A program made the position numbers and the translations under genes. 64,000 nt of DNA from UBA8752 sp042095055 (GTDB lineage Bacteria; Bacteroidota; Bacteroidia; Flavobacteriales_D; Sanyastnellaceae): NCBI GenBank assembly GCA_042095055.1, contig JBELBZ010000005.1, forward strand, positions 1 through 64,000, read 5' to 3'. The notes under the pieces were generated by a model. It worked only from the letters and a program-made list of their open reading frames with translations, searched no databases and was not told where the DNA came from. Of this stretch, positions 51,476 to 60,342 are shown in pieces (the stretch's first letter is position 1; the number at the start of each line of letters is the position of its first letter).

Positions 51476-54403
51476 ATGAATTTTTCTTTCGCCCCTTTTC
51501 ATCTGCTCATATTTCTGACGGTCCTCCTCGGCTCATCCAGTCCTTTGGCGGGCCAAACGTGCCCCCCCGTCCCGCCACTGACACCGCCTTGGCTGTCATA
51601 TCCCGCATTGCCATTTCGACACGTGGCCATGACAAGCTCTGGCCCGCGTGCTGCCAATGTCTACATGATGGACACAGGTTCAGCGCTGGGAAGGCCCTTT
51701 GTCTTTGTCGAAGGCATTGACTTCGGACTCACCAATACTGAATCGAACCTGCAATGGGGGGATTTTGGATGGGCTGCATTCAATGGCTGCTCTCCAGATC
51801 AATATCCCATGATGGCGGATATGCCCGTTTTGTTGGACTCCCTCATGGATAGAGGTTTCCACCCCATCCTGGTCGATTTTGAAGCAGGGTCGGGTGACGT
51901 CTTCGCCAACGCAGAGCTGCTTGTTGATGTGGTCGCCTACATCAATGAATACAAGAACGACCCCCGTCCCATCGCGCTCGGTGGCGCCAGTATGGGGGGG
52001 CAAATTGCCCGAATCGCTTTGAAATTGATGGAGAATGTAGGCGACCCGCATTGTGCCCAGCTCTACCTGAGCTTGGACAGCCCGCACCGTGGCGCCAATA
52101 TTCCGGTGGGACTCCAACACGTTATTGGCGCCCTGAGCTCCAGCAATGCAACGGTTGAATCGCTTTCTCAAGCATTGACCTCTCCTGCTGCACGTCAGTT
52201 GCTGATGAAACAGCTTTTGCCCCTCCATCCCCGGTACGATTATCAAGACAGCCTGGACGCTTTGGGCTGGCCGCATCAGTGCCGCAACATTGGAATTGCC
52301 AACGGGGGACTCTCACCCGTGGCCGATCAAAGCCAACCCCTATTGGATTACGAGTATGCCATCATCTCTTCTGAGCTCGTCGGCGACATCGGTGGACTGC
52401 TTGACATCGAGATCTATGCCGATCCAGGATCAGCGTCACACCCCCTCGCCTTGGCCACTGGACCCGTAACCGGTCTGCTCGAGATGCCTTCAGGCAGTGG
52501 CTGGCCCTGGCCCCTTAATTTGAGTGTGGGCCATGACGCCATGGGCATCGAAATGTGGGGAGGGTCCCTCGATGTCATGCCCGGCGGGACGCGTCCTTCG
52601 ATGCATCAATTTGCAGAAGCATTCAACGTCGCTCTGGAAGACATGGACCTCCCCTGGCCCCTTGTCATCCCCGAAATTGAAGCCAGCCAATATCAGCCCT
52701 CTCACAGTTTCATCCCTACGGGCAGCGCACTTGGAGCCCCACCGCCATGGTATGGCCTCACTGCTGAGCAACTGACCGAGGCTTCGCCCTTCGACGGCAT
52801 TCACTTTGGTGACTTCAATGAACCTCACAGCGAAGTCAACCCTGCAAACATCCAATTTGTCCTGGAGCAACTCGATTTCACGGAATGTCCCATTCTGCCG
52901 GGAGACCTCGAGGGAGAGGTGGTACTCAACGCCGCTGGCGACTGGTTTTTACCCCCGCTTCACGTGCTCGATCGGTTGTGCCTGCAATCGGCTGACCCTG
53001 TTTTCGGGGCAGATGCAGCGGCTCCAAATTCGCATGGCATTTTTGAAATGCAGCCTTGTCCTGGCTACCTGTCCGTTGGCCCAGGAGCCACCCTTGAATT
53101 GGGTGGTGGCCTGCCCACAGAGCTGTCCACTGCACAGCTCATTGTGCGGTCGGGAAGTACGCTTCACATCCAAGGCAAGCTCACAGTGCACCCGGGAAGT
53201 GAGCTCGTACTCGAGTCAGGAGCGACCTTGATGATATCCGATGGCTTCTTGGACCAAAGGCCCCATTCCATCGTACGGGCTGAACCCGGCAGCTTCATTC
53301 AATCCGAAGGGCAGATCACGTGGACGCTGGACTCCTCCTCCCAGCTTTTCATCGACGCTTCAGTCCACCTTGCAGCACACTGTGATTGGCAACACCATTT
53401 TGGGCCCCAGGCGCGCATGTGGACCACGGACCAATGTGACTTCCAACTGGGCCAAGACGCCACCATGTCCGTTGAGGCCCTGCAACACGAGACGCATTGG
53501 GTGTTGCACCCTGGCGCTGAAGTCAAGATTGAAGGGGCCGGCTCTTGGCGTCAGGACCACTCAGGTCTGAGGCTCCTTGGCGGCGCACTGTGGCAATCAC
53601 ACCTGGCCGAAGTGGTCCGCTTCGATGAGGCGCAATGGACCGGAATTGAGGGTGATTCCGTCCACATCCGTGGGCCGCTCTGGCTGCACAACTTCACAGG
53701 CTCGTCCGTCGACCTGTGGCAAGAGCAGAACGATTGCCGCATTGAACACAGCTCTTTTCTGGGCGGTTCTACGCGCCTGGCCAACAACAAGACCCGGTGG
53801 AGGTACTGTGCATTTGTGGAGCATCCTGTGGCCCATGTTTCATTGGGTGACGAACCCGCCCACCTCATCGAAAATTGCCGCTTTGAAGGCGCTGATATGG
53901 GCTTGAGCATTGTTGGTCCAGGACGCCTGAGAATCGAAGATTGTGAGCTGACCGCCAATGTGACCGGCCTCATGGCCAAATCGGCAAGGGTTGAAGTGGC
54001 CTGCTGCAGGTTCAATTCCAATGACATCGCCCTGTTCGCGGACAAGGCCCTGATCGTGATGCAGCCCGAAGGAGGTGGCGGTTGGAACTCCTTTGAATAC
54101 AACGACGTCCACATGAAATTTCTACAATCCCCGTTTCCTGAATTGGTGCAAGGAGCCAATCATTTTGGACAGCCCTATTCGGGATGGGCCACAGGTTCAA
54201 TCGACACCCCGTGCTACGGGAATGGGCTGGATTGGTTGATCAACGGGCAAAGTTGGGACTGGCCCATGGGGTGGCCCCAAATACAAAGCGGGCTGTGGGC
54301 TTGGAATCCAAACGGCCCTCAGAATTGCCCCATTTCAGCCGTGGACATGGGCCCTGTTTCACCCCAAGAATGTGGCGAGGGACGAAAAAAACACAGGGAG
54401 TAA
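51476..54403 (+). CDS. Secreted alpha/beta hydrolase fused to right-handed beta-helix
   Basis: 975 residues; signal peptide ending SPLAGQ. Residues about 60-430 are a lipase-like alpha/beta hydrolase: RPFVFVEGIDFG, FHPILVDFEAGSGD, ALGGASMGGQIARIALKLME (nucleophile Ser in GxSxGG) and LYLSLDSPHRGANIPVG. From about residue 490 it turns into beta-helix-like repeats (LIVRSGSTLHIQGKLTVHPG, SELVLESGATLMISDG, IENCRFEGADMGLSIVGPGR). No T9SS tail, and the C-terminus (MGPVSPQECGEGRKKHRE) is short and basic. The substrate is unknown; an esterase on a surface glycan is a fair guess. It ends five bases from the convergent gene at 54409. Confidence 0.78.
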   Translation: MNFSFAPFHLLIFLTVLLGSSSPLAGQTCPPVPPLTPPWLSYPALPFRHVAMTSSGPRAANVYMMDTGSALGRPFVFVEGIDFGLTNTESNLQWGDFGWAAFNGCSPDQYPMMADMPVLLDSLMDRGFHPILVDFEAGSGDVFANAELLVDVVAYINEYKNDPRPIALGGASMGGQIARIALKLMENVGDPHCAQLYLSLDSPHRGANIPVGLQHVIGALSSSNATVESLSQALTSPAARQLLMKQLLPLHPRYDYQDSLDALGWPHQCRNIGIANGGLSPVADQSQPLLDYEYAIISSELVGDIGGLLDIEIYADPGSASHPLALATGPVTGLLEMPSGSGWPWPLNLSVGHDAMGIEMWGGSLDVMPGGTRPSMHQFAEAFNVALEDMDLPWPLVIPEIEASQYQPSHSFIPTGSALGAPPPWYGLTAEQLTEASPFDGIHFGDFNEPHSEVNPANIQFVLEQLDFTECPILPGDLEGEVVLNAAGDWFLPPLHVLDRLCLQSADPVFGADAAAPNSHGIFEMQPCPGYLSVGPGATLELGGGLPTELSTAQLIVRSGSTLHIQGKLTVHPGSELVLESGATLMISDGFLDQRPHSIVRAEPGSFIQSEGQITWTLDSSSQLFIDASVHLAAHCDWQHHFGPQARMWTTDQCDFQLGQDATMSVEALQHETHWVLHPGAEVKIEGAGSWRQDHSGLRLLGGALWQSHLAEVVRFDEAQWTGIEGDSVHIRGPLWLHNFTGSSVDLWQEQNDCRIEHSSFLGGSTRLANNKTRWRYCAFVEHPVAHVSLGDEPAHLIENCRFEGADMGLSIVGPGRLRIEDCELTANVTGLMAKSARVEVACCRFNSNDIALFADKALIVMQPEGGGGWNSFEYNDVHMKFLQSPFPELVQGANHFGQPYSGWATGSIDTPCYGNGLDWLINGQSWDWPMGWPQIQSGLWAWNPNGPQNCPISAVDMGPVSPQECGEGRKKHRE

Positions 54404-54408
54404 TCCCC

Positions 54409-57018
54409 TCAGTCGGAGATTTCGAAGGTTTCAAGCACCCAGATATCGTGGGTGATGGAACGGTTGTTTTTGAAATAGTACACCCCATGTTTCGCCACCG
54501 TCTTCCGGTAGACATTCACTTCATTCTCAACCCGCACCGTGCGCTCTATGATGAGGGCATTGCCCTCTTCATAGCTGCGTTCTTCAACGCCCTGACGAAT
54601 GCCCTCTTTGGCGGGTACTTCGCGGTAATCTTCAGCGGTAGGTGCGCTTCCGGACTCTTTGGAATGGACCTTGCGCAACGCAGCAGCAGAACGGATCGAG
54701 GCTTCACCTGCCGCAAAAACCTTGGCCTGCATGTCCACCCGTTCTACTTTTTGGATGTCCGACCAACGGCCCAAACGCCGAATGGACTCGCCTTCACCAA
54801 CCGTCCTGTGCTGGGCTGCCCTTCGTTCAATCTCCTCAAACCTCATGATCCTTGCATCAACAGATGCCAGCCTGATGTCCCGGTTGAAATTCTCGTAAGC
54901 GGCCAGCATCCGATCTAACGAGTCTACAAAAACAGCATATCGCTTGGTGCGGTCGGCCAAATTTGTTCGGTTCAGCTTGTCCTTTCGGGTGAGCGCAATA
55001 AAGCGGTCACGACGTCCTGCATTGCCCGTCGCCTCCCAGTCCTTTTCTTGTTCTTGATGTCGGGTGGTGCGCACCTCAAGGTCCGCCACCCTGTCCTCTC
55101 GGTAATCTGCCAGGGACGCCGCTGTTTCTTCTTGTGAAGACGCTTTCTCTCGAACATCTGCGTAGGCAGATTGCCGGCGCGTATCGCTGTTGCTCAGCCA
55201 CACTTGACTCAATTCCGCCTGACGCTCTGACCGAGCGTACACGGCAAGTCCCCTCGCCTTAATTTCAGACTCAAGGGCGTCCCGATAATAAGCTTCTGCA
55301 TCATCCTCCTTTACGTTTTGGAGTGCCAAGACGTAATTCCGGCTTCGGTCACGACCTGCTTCCGACGCCGCCTTTTGCTTTTCGTTTTTGCGCGCTTCAG
55401 ACTCCAATGCGGCCAGCCTCTCTTCTTCCAAGATTTGGGCCTGCTCTGATTCTATGGCGGCTGTAGCTTCCGCCGCAGCTTGTGCATCGGCTTCGTTTTC
55501 TGCCAGCAATGCATCGCGGTCCACTTCCAAATCCATGTCCACGGCATCCTCTACATCGGACTGCATCGAAGCCAAACGGCGCAGTCTGTTTTTGGGATAG
55601 CGTTCTTCAGGGCGCAATTCCAAGGCTGCCGTGTATGCCGCTTCAGCGGTTGTCCAATCCTCTGAATCGAAGGCCTCATCGCCTCGGCGAATCTGGTCTT
55701 CATATTCCCTGTTCAAGGCCTCGCTGTTGTCGCTTTCACTTTCTGGGGATGGTGCGGGGTTTTCATCTCCCAACTGCACAATGCGTCCTTCGGACTCTTC
55801 AGCGCGCATGCGCGGGTACACTTCATCCGGCATGACATCGGAAGCCTGCTCGTAAAAAGACTTGGCACGCACAAAATCTTGGCTGTCAAAATTGCGGTCT
55901 GCCTTTTCAATCAGATCCTCATAGCGTTGCATGCGCCGCTCATTTTCGGCCGATGCCGCATCTTCAGACTTGCGCAGCCTGCGAATTTCAGCGAGGTTGT
56001 CTTTTGGAGCGCGCTCGGCAGGCTTCAAATCAGAAGCCCTTTCGAAAGCGGCTTGGGCCTCATCCCATGCCTGCCTTCCGAAGGCATCTTGACCTTCGGA
56101 CATGGCCGTTTCGTATGCCTCGTCTTCTTCTGACCCCTCCTCTGGTGCATTGGCCGCTTCAATCTCGGCCAGCAAATCTTGGGGCTCCTGCTCATCTGGA
56201 AAAATGCCGATGGCCGCTTCAAAAGCGCGGGTGGCGGTGACCCAATCCTCCTTGCGCATGGCCATCTTTCCTTCCCTCATTTGCGCCTCGTAATCTCTGC
56301 GTGACGCAGCCTCTTCTTCTGCTGCTACCAACTTCTCTTGCGCCTCCGCAAGCAAGCTCTCCGCCCTCGCGTCACCGGGGAGAACCGACAATGCCCGATC
56401 AATCCAATTGATGCTTTGCGCCCAACGTTCCCGACCGAATTCAACTTCGGCTTTTCGCATGTGCTCCTCGTATTCTTTGTTGGAGGCCGCCTCGTCTCCT
56501 CCGCCAGCGGCAGCCTCAAGCGCATCGTCAATTTGGGACTGCATGCGCGAGGTGTACGGCAAATCCCAAGACAACTGTTCCTTGCTTGCGTCAAAGGCGA
56601 CTTTGCCAATAGGCTGGTCCAACAGGCTCTCATCGAAGCCCGGTGGAATTTCAAACATGCTCATTTCTACTGTGAGGTAAAAAGGACGCTCTCTGAATGC
56701 TTCCGGTATGCTCGAGGTTTGAAGCTCCACCTTTCTCGGGCTCAAGTCCCCCATGGTAAACCGCAACTCGTAGTCCGCACCGTGGTCCAACGAAAGGCTG
56801 TATTTGCCACTTGAAAGTGTGGAAACAGCATCATAAGGCTGACCATTGCGCAGCACCTCCACCTCAACACCGGCCAGTTTGCTGTTGCTGTCCTTGTCGC
56901 GCACGGTCCCATCGACCTCGATGCTTCCTTGCGAAAACGTCAGGACGGGCACCATCAACAACATCAGTGCCAACCACTGGAATGAATGAATTCTATGTAT
57001 GCTGGGCTTCTTGGCCAT
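54409..57018 (-). CDS. Exported TPR/coiled-coil protein with N-terminal CarboxypepD-reg-like domain
   Basis: 869 residues. Signal segment in LALMLLMVPVLTFSQ; residues 32-125 form a regulatory-like beta-sandwich (VDGTVRDKDSNSKLAGVEVE, SSGKYSLSLDHGADYEL). Residues about 180-490 hold five TPR-like repeats of the form YExxxxxGxxAFxxxxWxxAxxxFxxAxxLxPxExxPxxxLAE. A long charged coiled-coil follows. The C-terminus (RTVRVENEVNVYRKTVAKHG, VYYFKNNRSITHDIW) is a signature I associate with large Bacteroidota envelope TPR proteins. Probably a periplasmic or outer-membrane scaffold. Start at MAKKPSIHRIHS. Confidence 0.78.
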   Translation of the reverse strand: MAKKPSIHRIHSFQWLALMLLMVPVLTFSQGSIEVDGTVRDKDSNSKLAGVEVEVLRNGQPYDAVSTLSSGKYSLSLDHGADYELRFTMGDLSPRKVELQTSSIPEAFRERPFYLTVEMSMFEIPPGFDESLLDQPIGKVAFDASKEQLSWDLPYTSRMQSQIDDALEAAAGGGDEAASNKEYEEHMRKAEVEFGRERWAQSINWIDRALSVLPGDARAESLLAEAQEKLVAAEEEAASRRDYEAQMREGKMAMRKEDWVTATRAFEAAIGIFPDEQEPQDLLAEIEAANAPEEGSEEDEAYETAMSEGQDAFGRQAWDEAQAAFERASDLKPAERAPKDNLAEIRRLRKSEDAASAENERRMQRYEDLIEKADRNFDSQDFVRAKSFYEQASDVMPDEVYPRMRAEESEGRIVQLGDENPAPSPESESDNSEALNREYEDQIRRGDEAFDSEDWTTAEAAYTAALELRPEERYPKNRLRRLASMQSDVEDAVDMDLEVDRDALLAENEADAQAAAEATAAIESEQAQILEEERLAALESEARKNEKQKAASEAGRDRSRNYVLALQNVKEDDAEAYYRDALESEIKARGLAVYARSERQAELSQVWLSNSDTRRQSAYADVREKASSQEETAASLADYREDRVADLEVRTTRHQEQEKDWEATGNAGRRDRFIALTRKDKLNRTNLADRTKRYAVFVDSLDRMLAAYENFNRDIRLASVDARIMRFEEIERRAAQHRTVGEGESIRRLGRWSDIQKVERVDMQAKVFAAGEASIRSAAALRKVHSKESGSAPTAEDYREVPAKEGIRQGVEERSYEEGNALIIERTVRVENEVNVYRKTVAKHGVYYFKNNRSITHDIWVLETFEISD

Positions 57019-57105
57019 CTTTGTTCCTTACAGGTCTGCCTCCTTCGAAGTACGGAAAAACTGACCGACTACTGAAGGCTTGAACTGACTCTCTTACGCA
57101 AAAGT

Positions 57106-58287
57106 ATGCCCATAGGATACTGGGAAAGTGAACATTTGCTCGCACCGGCTGACTTAACCGTCATCGGCGCGGGCATTGTGGGCATGAGCACCGCCCTCCA
57201 TTACAAGGCCCAGCACCCCCACGAACGGGTGCGCATCATCGAACGCGATGTTCTCGGTGAAGGCGGTACTACGCGCAATGCAGGGTTTGCTTGCTTTGGT
57301 GGGCCCGGCGAGTGGCTTGAAGACCTGGAGACCTTGGGCCGCTCCAAGTGGCTGGAGTTGATTCGCATGCGCGCCGAGGGACTGCGGGCTTTGATCGAGC
57401 TTCTTGGAGAAGAGGCCCTCGGCATGGAATGGTCTGGAGGATGGGAACTGTTCGCCCCGTCTCCAACGGGCTTGAAACGCAGCCGTGAAGCAGGTGCAAG
57501 CCTCGCCACTTTGAATGAAGCCGTGCAGCCTCTGATGGCCTCGATCTTGGGCCATTTGGCTCCACACCCACTGGATACTCCTGCGCTCGTCCCCAGCCCT
57601 GCCCGTGCTGCACAATTCGGAGCCCATTCTGCCATCCACCTTCCATGGGAGGGCATGTTGCACACAGGACGCATGGTCAGCGCCTTCCACAAAGCCATCC
57701 AAGTTGCAGGCATTCAATGTTTAAATGGCTGCACTGTATCCGCCCTCGAGCCTCCCGTCGCTCCACACAGCGCATGGAGCATCAACACCCAACGTGGCGT
57801 TTTGAAGAGCAGAAGCATCGCCATCTGCACCAATGGCTTCGCTCGTGAAATAATGCCCCAAGCCGAAGTAGAGCCCGCCCCCAACCGCGTGTTGGTGGTG
57901 AGGCCATCAAAGATGACACCGCCAGGGGCTTACCACATCGAGGACGGCTACCTCTACTTCAGAACTTTGCCCGACGGTCAGGTGCTGTTTGGCGGTGGCC
58001 GGCACTTTGGGATCGAATTGCCTCCTTTTCCTCAAAGGGACGAAAACGCAGAAGACCGATGGGATGCCTTGCTCGAGCAAGCTGCAACGCAATGGCTGGG
58101 AAACATCGATGCCGTCTCCCACCGTTGGACAGGGTGGCTGGGCGTAGGGACCGACCGTGCACCCCTTTTGGGAAGCACCGCCCCCGGATTGCACCACGCC
58201 GTGCGCATGGGAGGCATGGGGGTCGCTATGGGATGTGGATTGGGCCAGCAGCTCGCTCTCAGCATCAGCGCAGAGGAAAGCGTTTGA
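57106..58287 (+). CDS. FAD-dependent oxidoreductase (DAO/glycine oxidase-like)
   Basis: 393 residues. GxGxxG dinucleotide site in DLTVIGAGIVGMSTALHY, FAD-ribose Glu in VRIIERDVLGEGGTTRNAGF, and C-terminal GWLGVGTDRAPLLGSTAPGL and HAVRMGGMGVAMGCGLGQQL. This is the D-amino-acid oxidase/glycine oxidase superfamily, typically oxidising amines or amino acids; the substrate is unknown. No partner gene visible; it precedes the barrel-SPOR gene by 54 bp on the same strand. Confidence 0.88.
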   Translation: MPIGYWESEHLLAPADLTVIGAGIVGMSTALHYKAQHPHERVRIIERDVLGEGGTTRNAGFACFGGPGEWLEDLETLGRSKWLELIRMRAEGLRALIELLGEEALGMEWSGGWELFAPSPTGLKRSREAGASLATLNEAVQPLMASILGHLAPHPLDTPALVPSPARAAQFGAHSAIHLPWEGMLHTGRMVSAFHKAIQVAGIQCLNGCTVSALEPPVAPHSAWSINTQRGVLKSRSIAICTNGFAREIMPQAEVEPAPNRVLVVRPSKMTPPGAYHIEDGYLYFRTLPDGQVLFGGGRHFGIELPPFPQRDENAEDRWDALLEQAATQWLGNIDAVSHRWTGWLGVGTDRAPLLGSTAPGLHHAVRMGGMGVAMGCGLGQQLALSISAEESV

Positions 58288-58341
58288 GATCAACGGTAAC
58301 CTTTTGCACCTGTGCCGCGTAAGGGGCGTGAATACCGCCTC

Positions 58342-60342
58342 ATGTCGATCTCTTCTACCCTCCCCTCCGCTGGTTTTAGGCCCCTCTTCTTGCTGGTTCT
58401 GGCTGCTTTTGCGCTGATCCAGACTGGTCAGGTGCTCGGTCAGTCCTCCGCTTCACAGCAAGCAAACCACAACAACCCCGGCATTCATGCTGGATGGCAA
58501 ATGGGACCTGTCGCCCTGCACACCGAGCGACACCAGTCCTTTGGAACGCACAATCTGGGCAATACCGGGTATGGACAAGCATTGACCATTCAAACGGCAT
58601 TGAATGGCCCGTGGGAAATCGAAATGAAGGCGGGCCGCAGTGCCATTGTCATGGATGATGGCGCCATGCGCGGTTGGAAAACAGAAGTGCAATCCGGGAC
58701 GGTTATGGTCAACTGGGTATGGGAGGCTGCGGGATCGAGGCGGGATGCACACACCCGTTTTGCCACCATCTCCAGAGGTTTTCAGCCATTTATCGGCATT
58801 GGATTGTCCCATGTGGACCATGTCATGAAACAGGACTTGGAGGACGCCTTCGGGCGCAAGTATCACCTGTGGTCTGATGGAACTTTGAGGGACTTGGACG
58901 AAGCGGGTGACCACGGTGGCAACGCCAATATTCTTCGCCGAGATTACACCTACGAGAGTGATGTCGCCAATGCAGACGGTGTCCGAGGCCCAGGCCGTTC
59001 TGTGGCCATCCCCGCTCAAATAGGGGTCAGACTTGACGTCAGTCCCAGGGTCCGCGCGCGCTTGGGCATCGGAGGATGGCTGGGCCTAACCGACGACTTG
59101 GACGACCAAGAGTCGGGCCGCATGCTCTCTGGTGATGCTTTGGCCAGCGGTTTTTTTGGGCTGGGCATTCGGTTGGGGCGTTTAAAGAAAAAGCCCGCAG
59201 CACCGCCCACTTTACCTGGAGTATCCATGGAAGACGCAGCGCTGCTTGCAGCCATGGACACCGACCGGGATGGAATCAGCAACCTACATGACCGTTGTCC
59301 CGGAACTGAAGCGGGAGTGGAAGTGGATGCATCTGGATGCCCTGTGGATACCGACGGTGACGGGTATGCCGACTACAAAGACGCTGAAATACACTCGCCG
59401 CACATCGATGTGGACGGGCGTGGTGTGGCCATTGCCTGGGGTGAAGATGCGGATGGCAGAACCTCCTCTGATAAGTCAGGTTGGGATGTCGTGACCGGTC
59501 AGGTGACTTCAGATGACCGCACCCAATACACACTGAACATCCCCACACCTGCCGAAGGGTGGACACTGGCCGAGCAACACACCTTGCTTGCATTCGAACA
59601 TTTGACAGAATCCGAAAATGGAATGACCGTCAAAGTGAGTGCCGATCCTCACGAGGCCGGCCGCGCTGTGCACACTGTTCGTGCAGCCGGATTGGAAGCA
59701 GAATTGATCGCTCCAGAGGCAGAAGCAGTGGTGGAAATGGAAGGCGATGCCCCCAAGCAAGTGGAGGCTGAACCGGGTCACTTCAGGGTTCAAATGGGTG
59801 CGTATAGGACTCCTGATCCAGCAGCCCTGAACGCCCTGTTCGATGGCATTGAAGTTTTGAGGTTCAAGGGCGAGGACGGTTTGCTGAGGATTGTGAGCCC
59901 CACATTCGAGCACCGATCCGAGGCCGTTGCGTATCAGGTTCAACTCGCAGCACGCGGATTTACCGGTGCCTTTGTTACTGAACACGCGCCGGAAGGGACG
60001 TCAAAGGTCACGGCTTCAGAGGAAGCGCTGCCTGAGGGAGACGCTTCAGACAGCCCCCAGTTTGACGCTGACAAGATTGAATTTCGCATTCAGTTGGGAG
60101 CCTTGAAAGCCAAAATGGGGGTCGATGCCATGGACGGATTGCTCCGCCTCGGAGACATCGAACACAGAAGCACGACGGGATGGCACCGCTATTTGTACGG
60201 GCGATTCTCCAGTGCATCAGAGGCCAGAAAAGCACTGCCCCTCATTCGAGAAGCAGGATTTGAAGATGCCTTTGTGGTGGGCGATGTTTCTGGGCGCATC
60301 ATCCCTCTGGCTGAAGCCGAAATCCTGCTCAATCAGGACTGA
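58342..60342 (+). CDS. Outer-membrane barrel protein with TSP3 linker and two SPOR domains
   Basis: 666 residues; start at MSISSTLPSAGFRPLF, signal peptide ending VLGQSS. Residues about 30-290 look like an eight-strand outer-membrane barrel (YGQALTIQTALNGPWEIEMK, VRLDVSPRVRARLGIGGWLG). A calcium-binding TSP3 hinge follows (MDTDRDGISNLHDRCPGTEA, DTDGDGYADYKD), the arrangement usually placed before an OmpA domain. Here OmpA is absent and two SPOR-like domains come at the end (FRVQMGAYRTPDP; FRIQLGALKAKMG with EAGFEDAFVVGDVSGRIIP). So the peptidoglycan-binding OmpA module seems replaced by SPOR. The 3' end overlaps the convergent gene by 14 bases. Confidence 0.8.
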   Translation: MSISSTLPSAGFRPLFLLVLAAFALIQTGQVLGQSSASQQANHNNPGIHAGWQMGPVALHTERHQSFGTHNLGNTGYGQALTIQTALNGPWEIEMKAGRSAIVMDDGAMRGWKTEVQSGTVMVNWVWEAAGSRRDAHTRFATISRGFQPFIGIGLSHVDHVMKQDLEDAFGRKYHLWSDGTLRDLDEAGDHGGNANILRRDYTYESDVANADGVRGPGRSVAIPAQIGVRLDVSPRVRARLGIGGWLGLTDDLDDQESGRMLSGDALASGFFGLGIRLGRLKKKPAAPPTLPGVSMEDAALLAAMDTDRDGISNLHDRCPGTEAGVEVDASGCPVDTDGDGYADYKDAEIHSPHIDVDGRGVAIAWGEDADGRTSSDKSGWDVVTGQVTSDDRTQYTLNIPTPAEGWTLAEQHTLLAFEHLTESENGMTVKVSADPHEAGRAVHTVRAAGLEAELIAPEAEAVVEMEGDAPKQVEAEPGHFRVQMGAYRTPDPAALNALFDGIEVLRFKGEDGLLRIVSPTFEHRSEAVAYQVQLAARGFTGAFVTEHAPEGTSKVTASEEALPEGDASDSPQFDADKIEFRIQLGALKAKMGVDAMDGLLRLGDIEHRSTTGWHRYLYGRFSSASEARKALPLIREAGFEDAFVVGDVSGRIIPLAEAEILLNQD

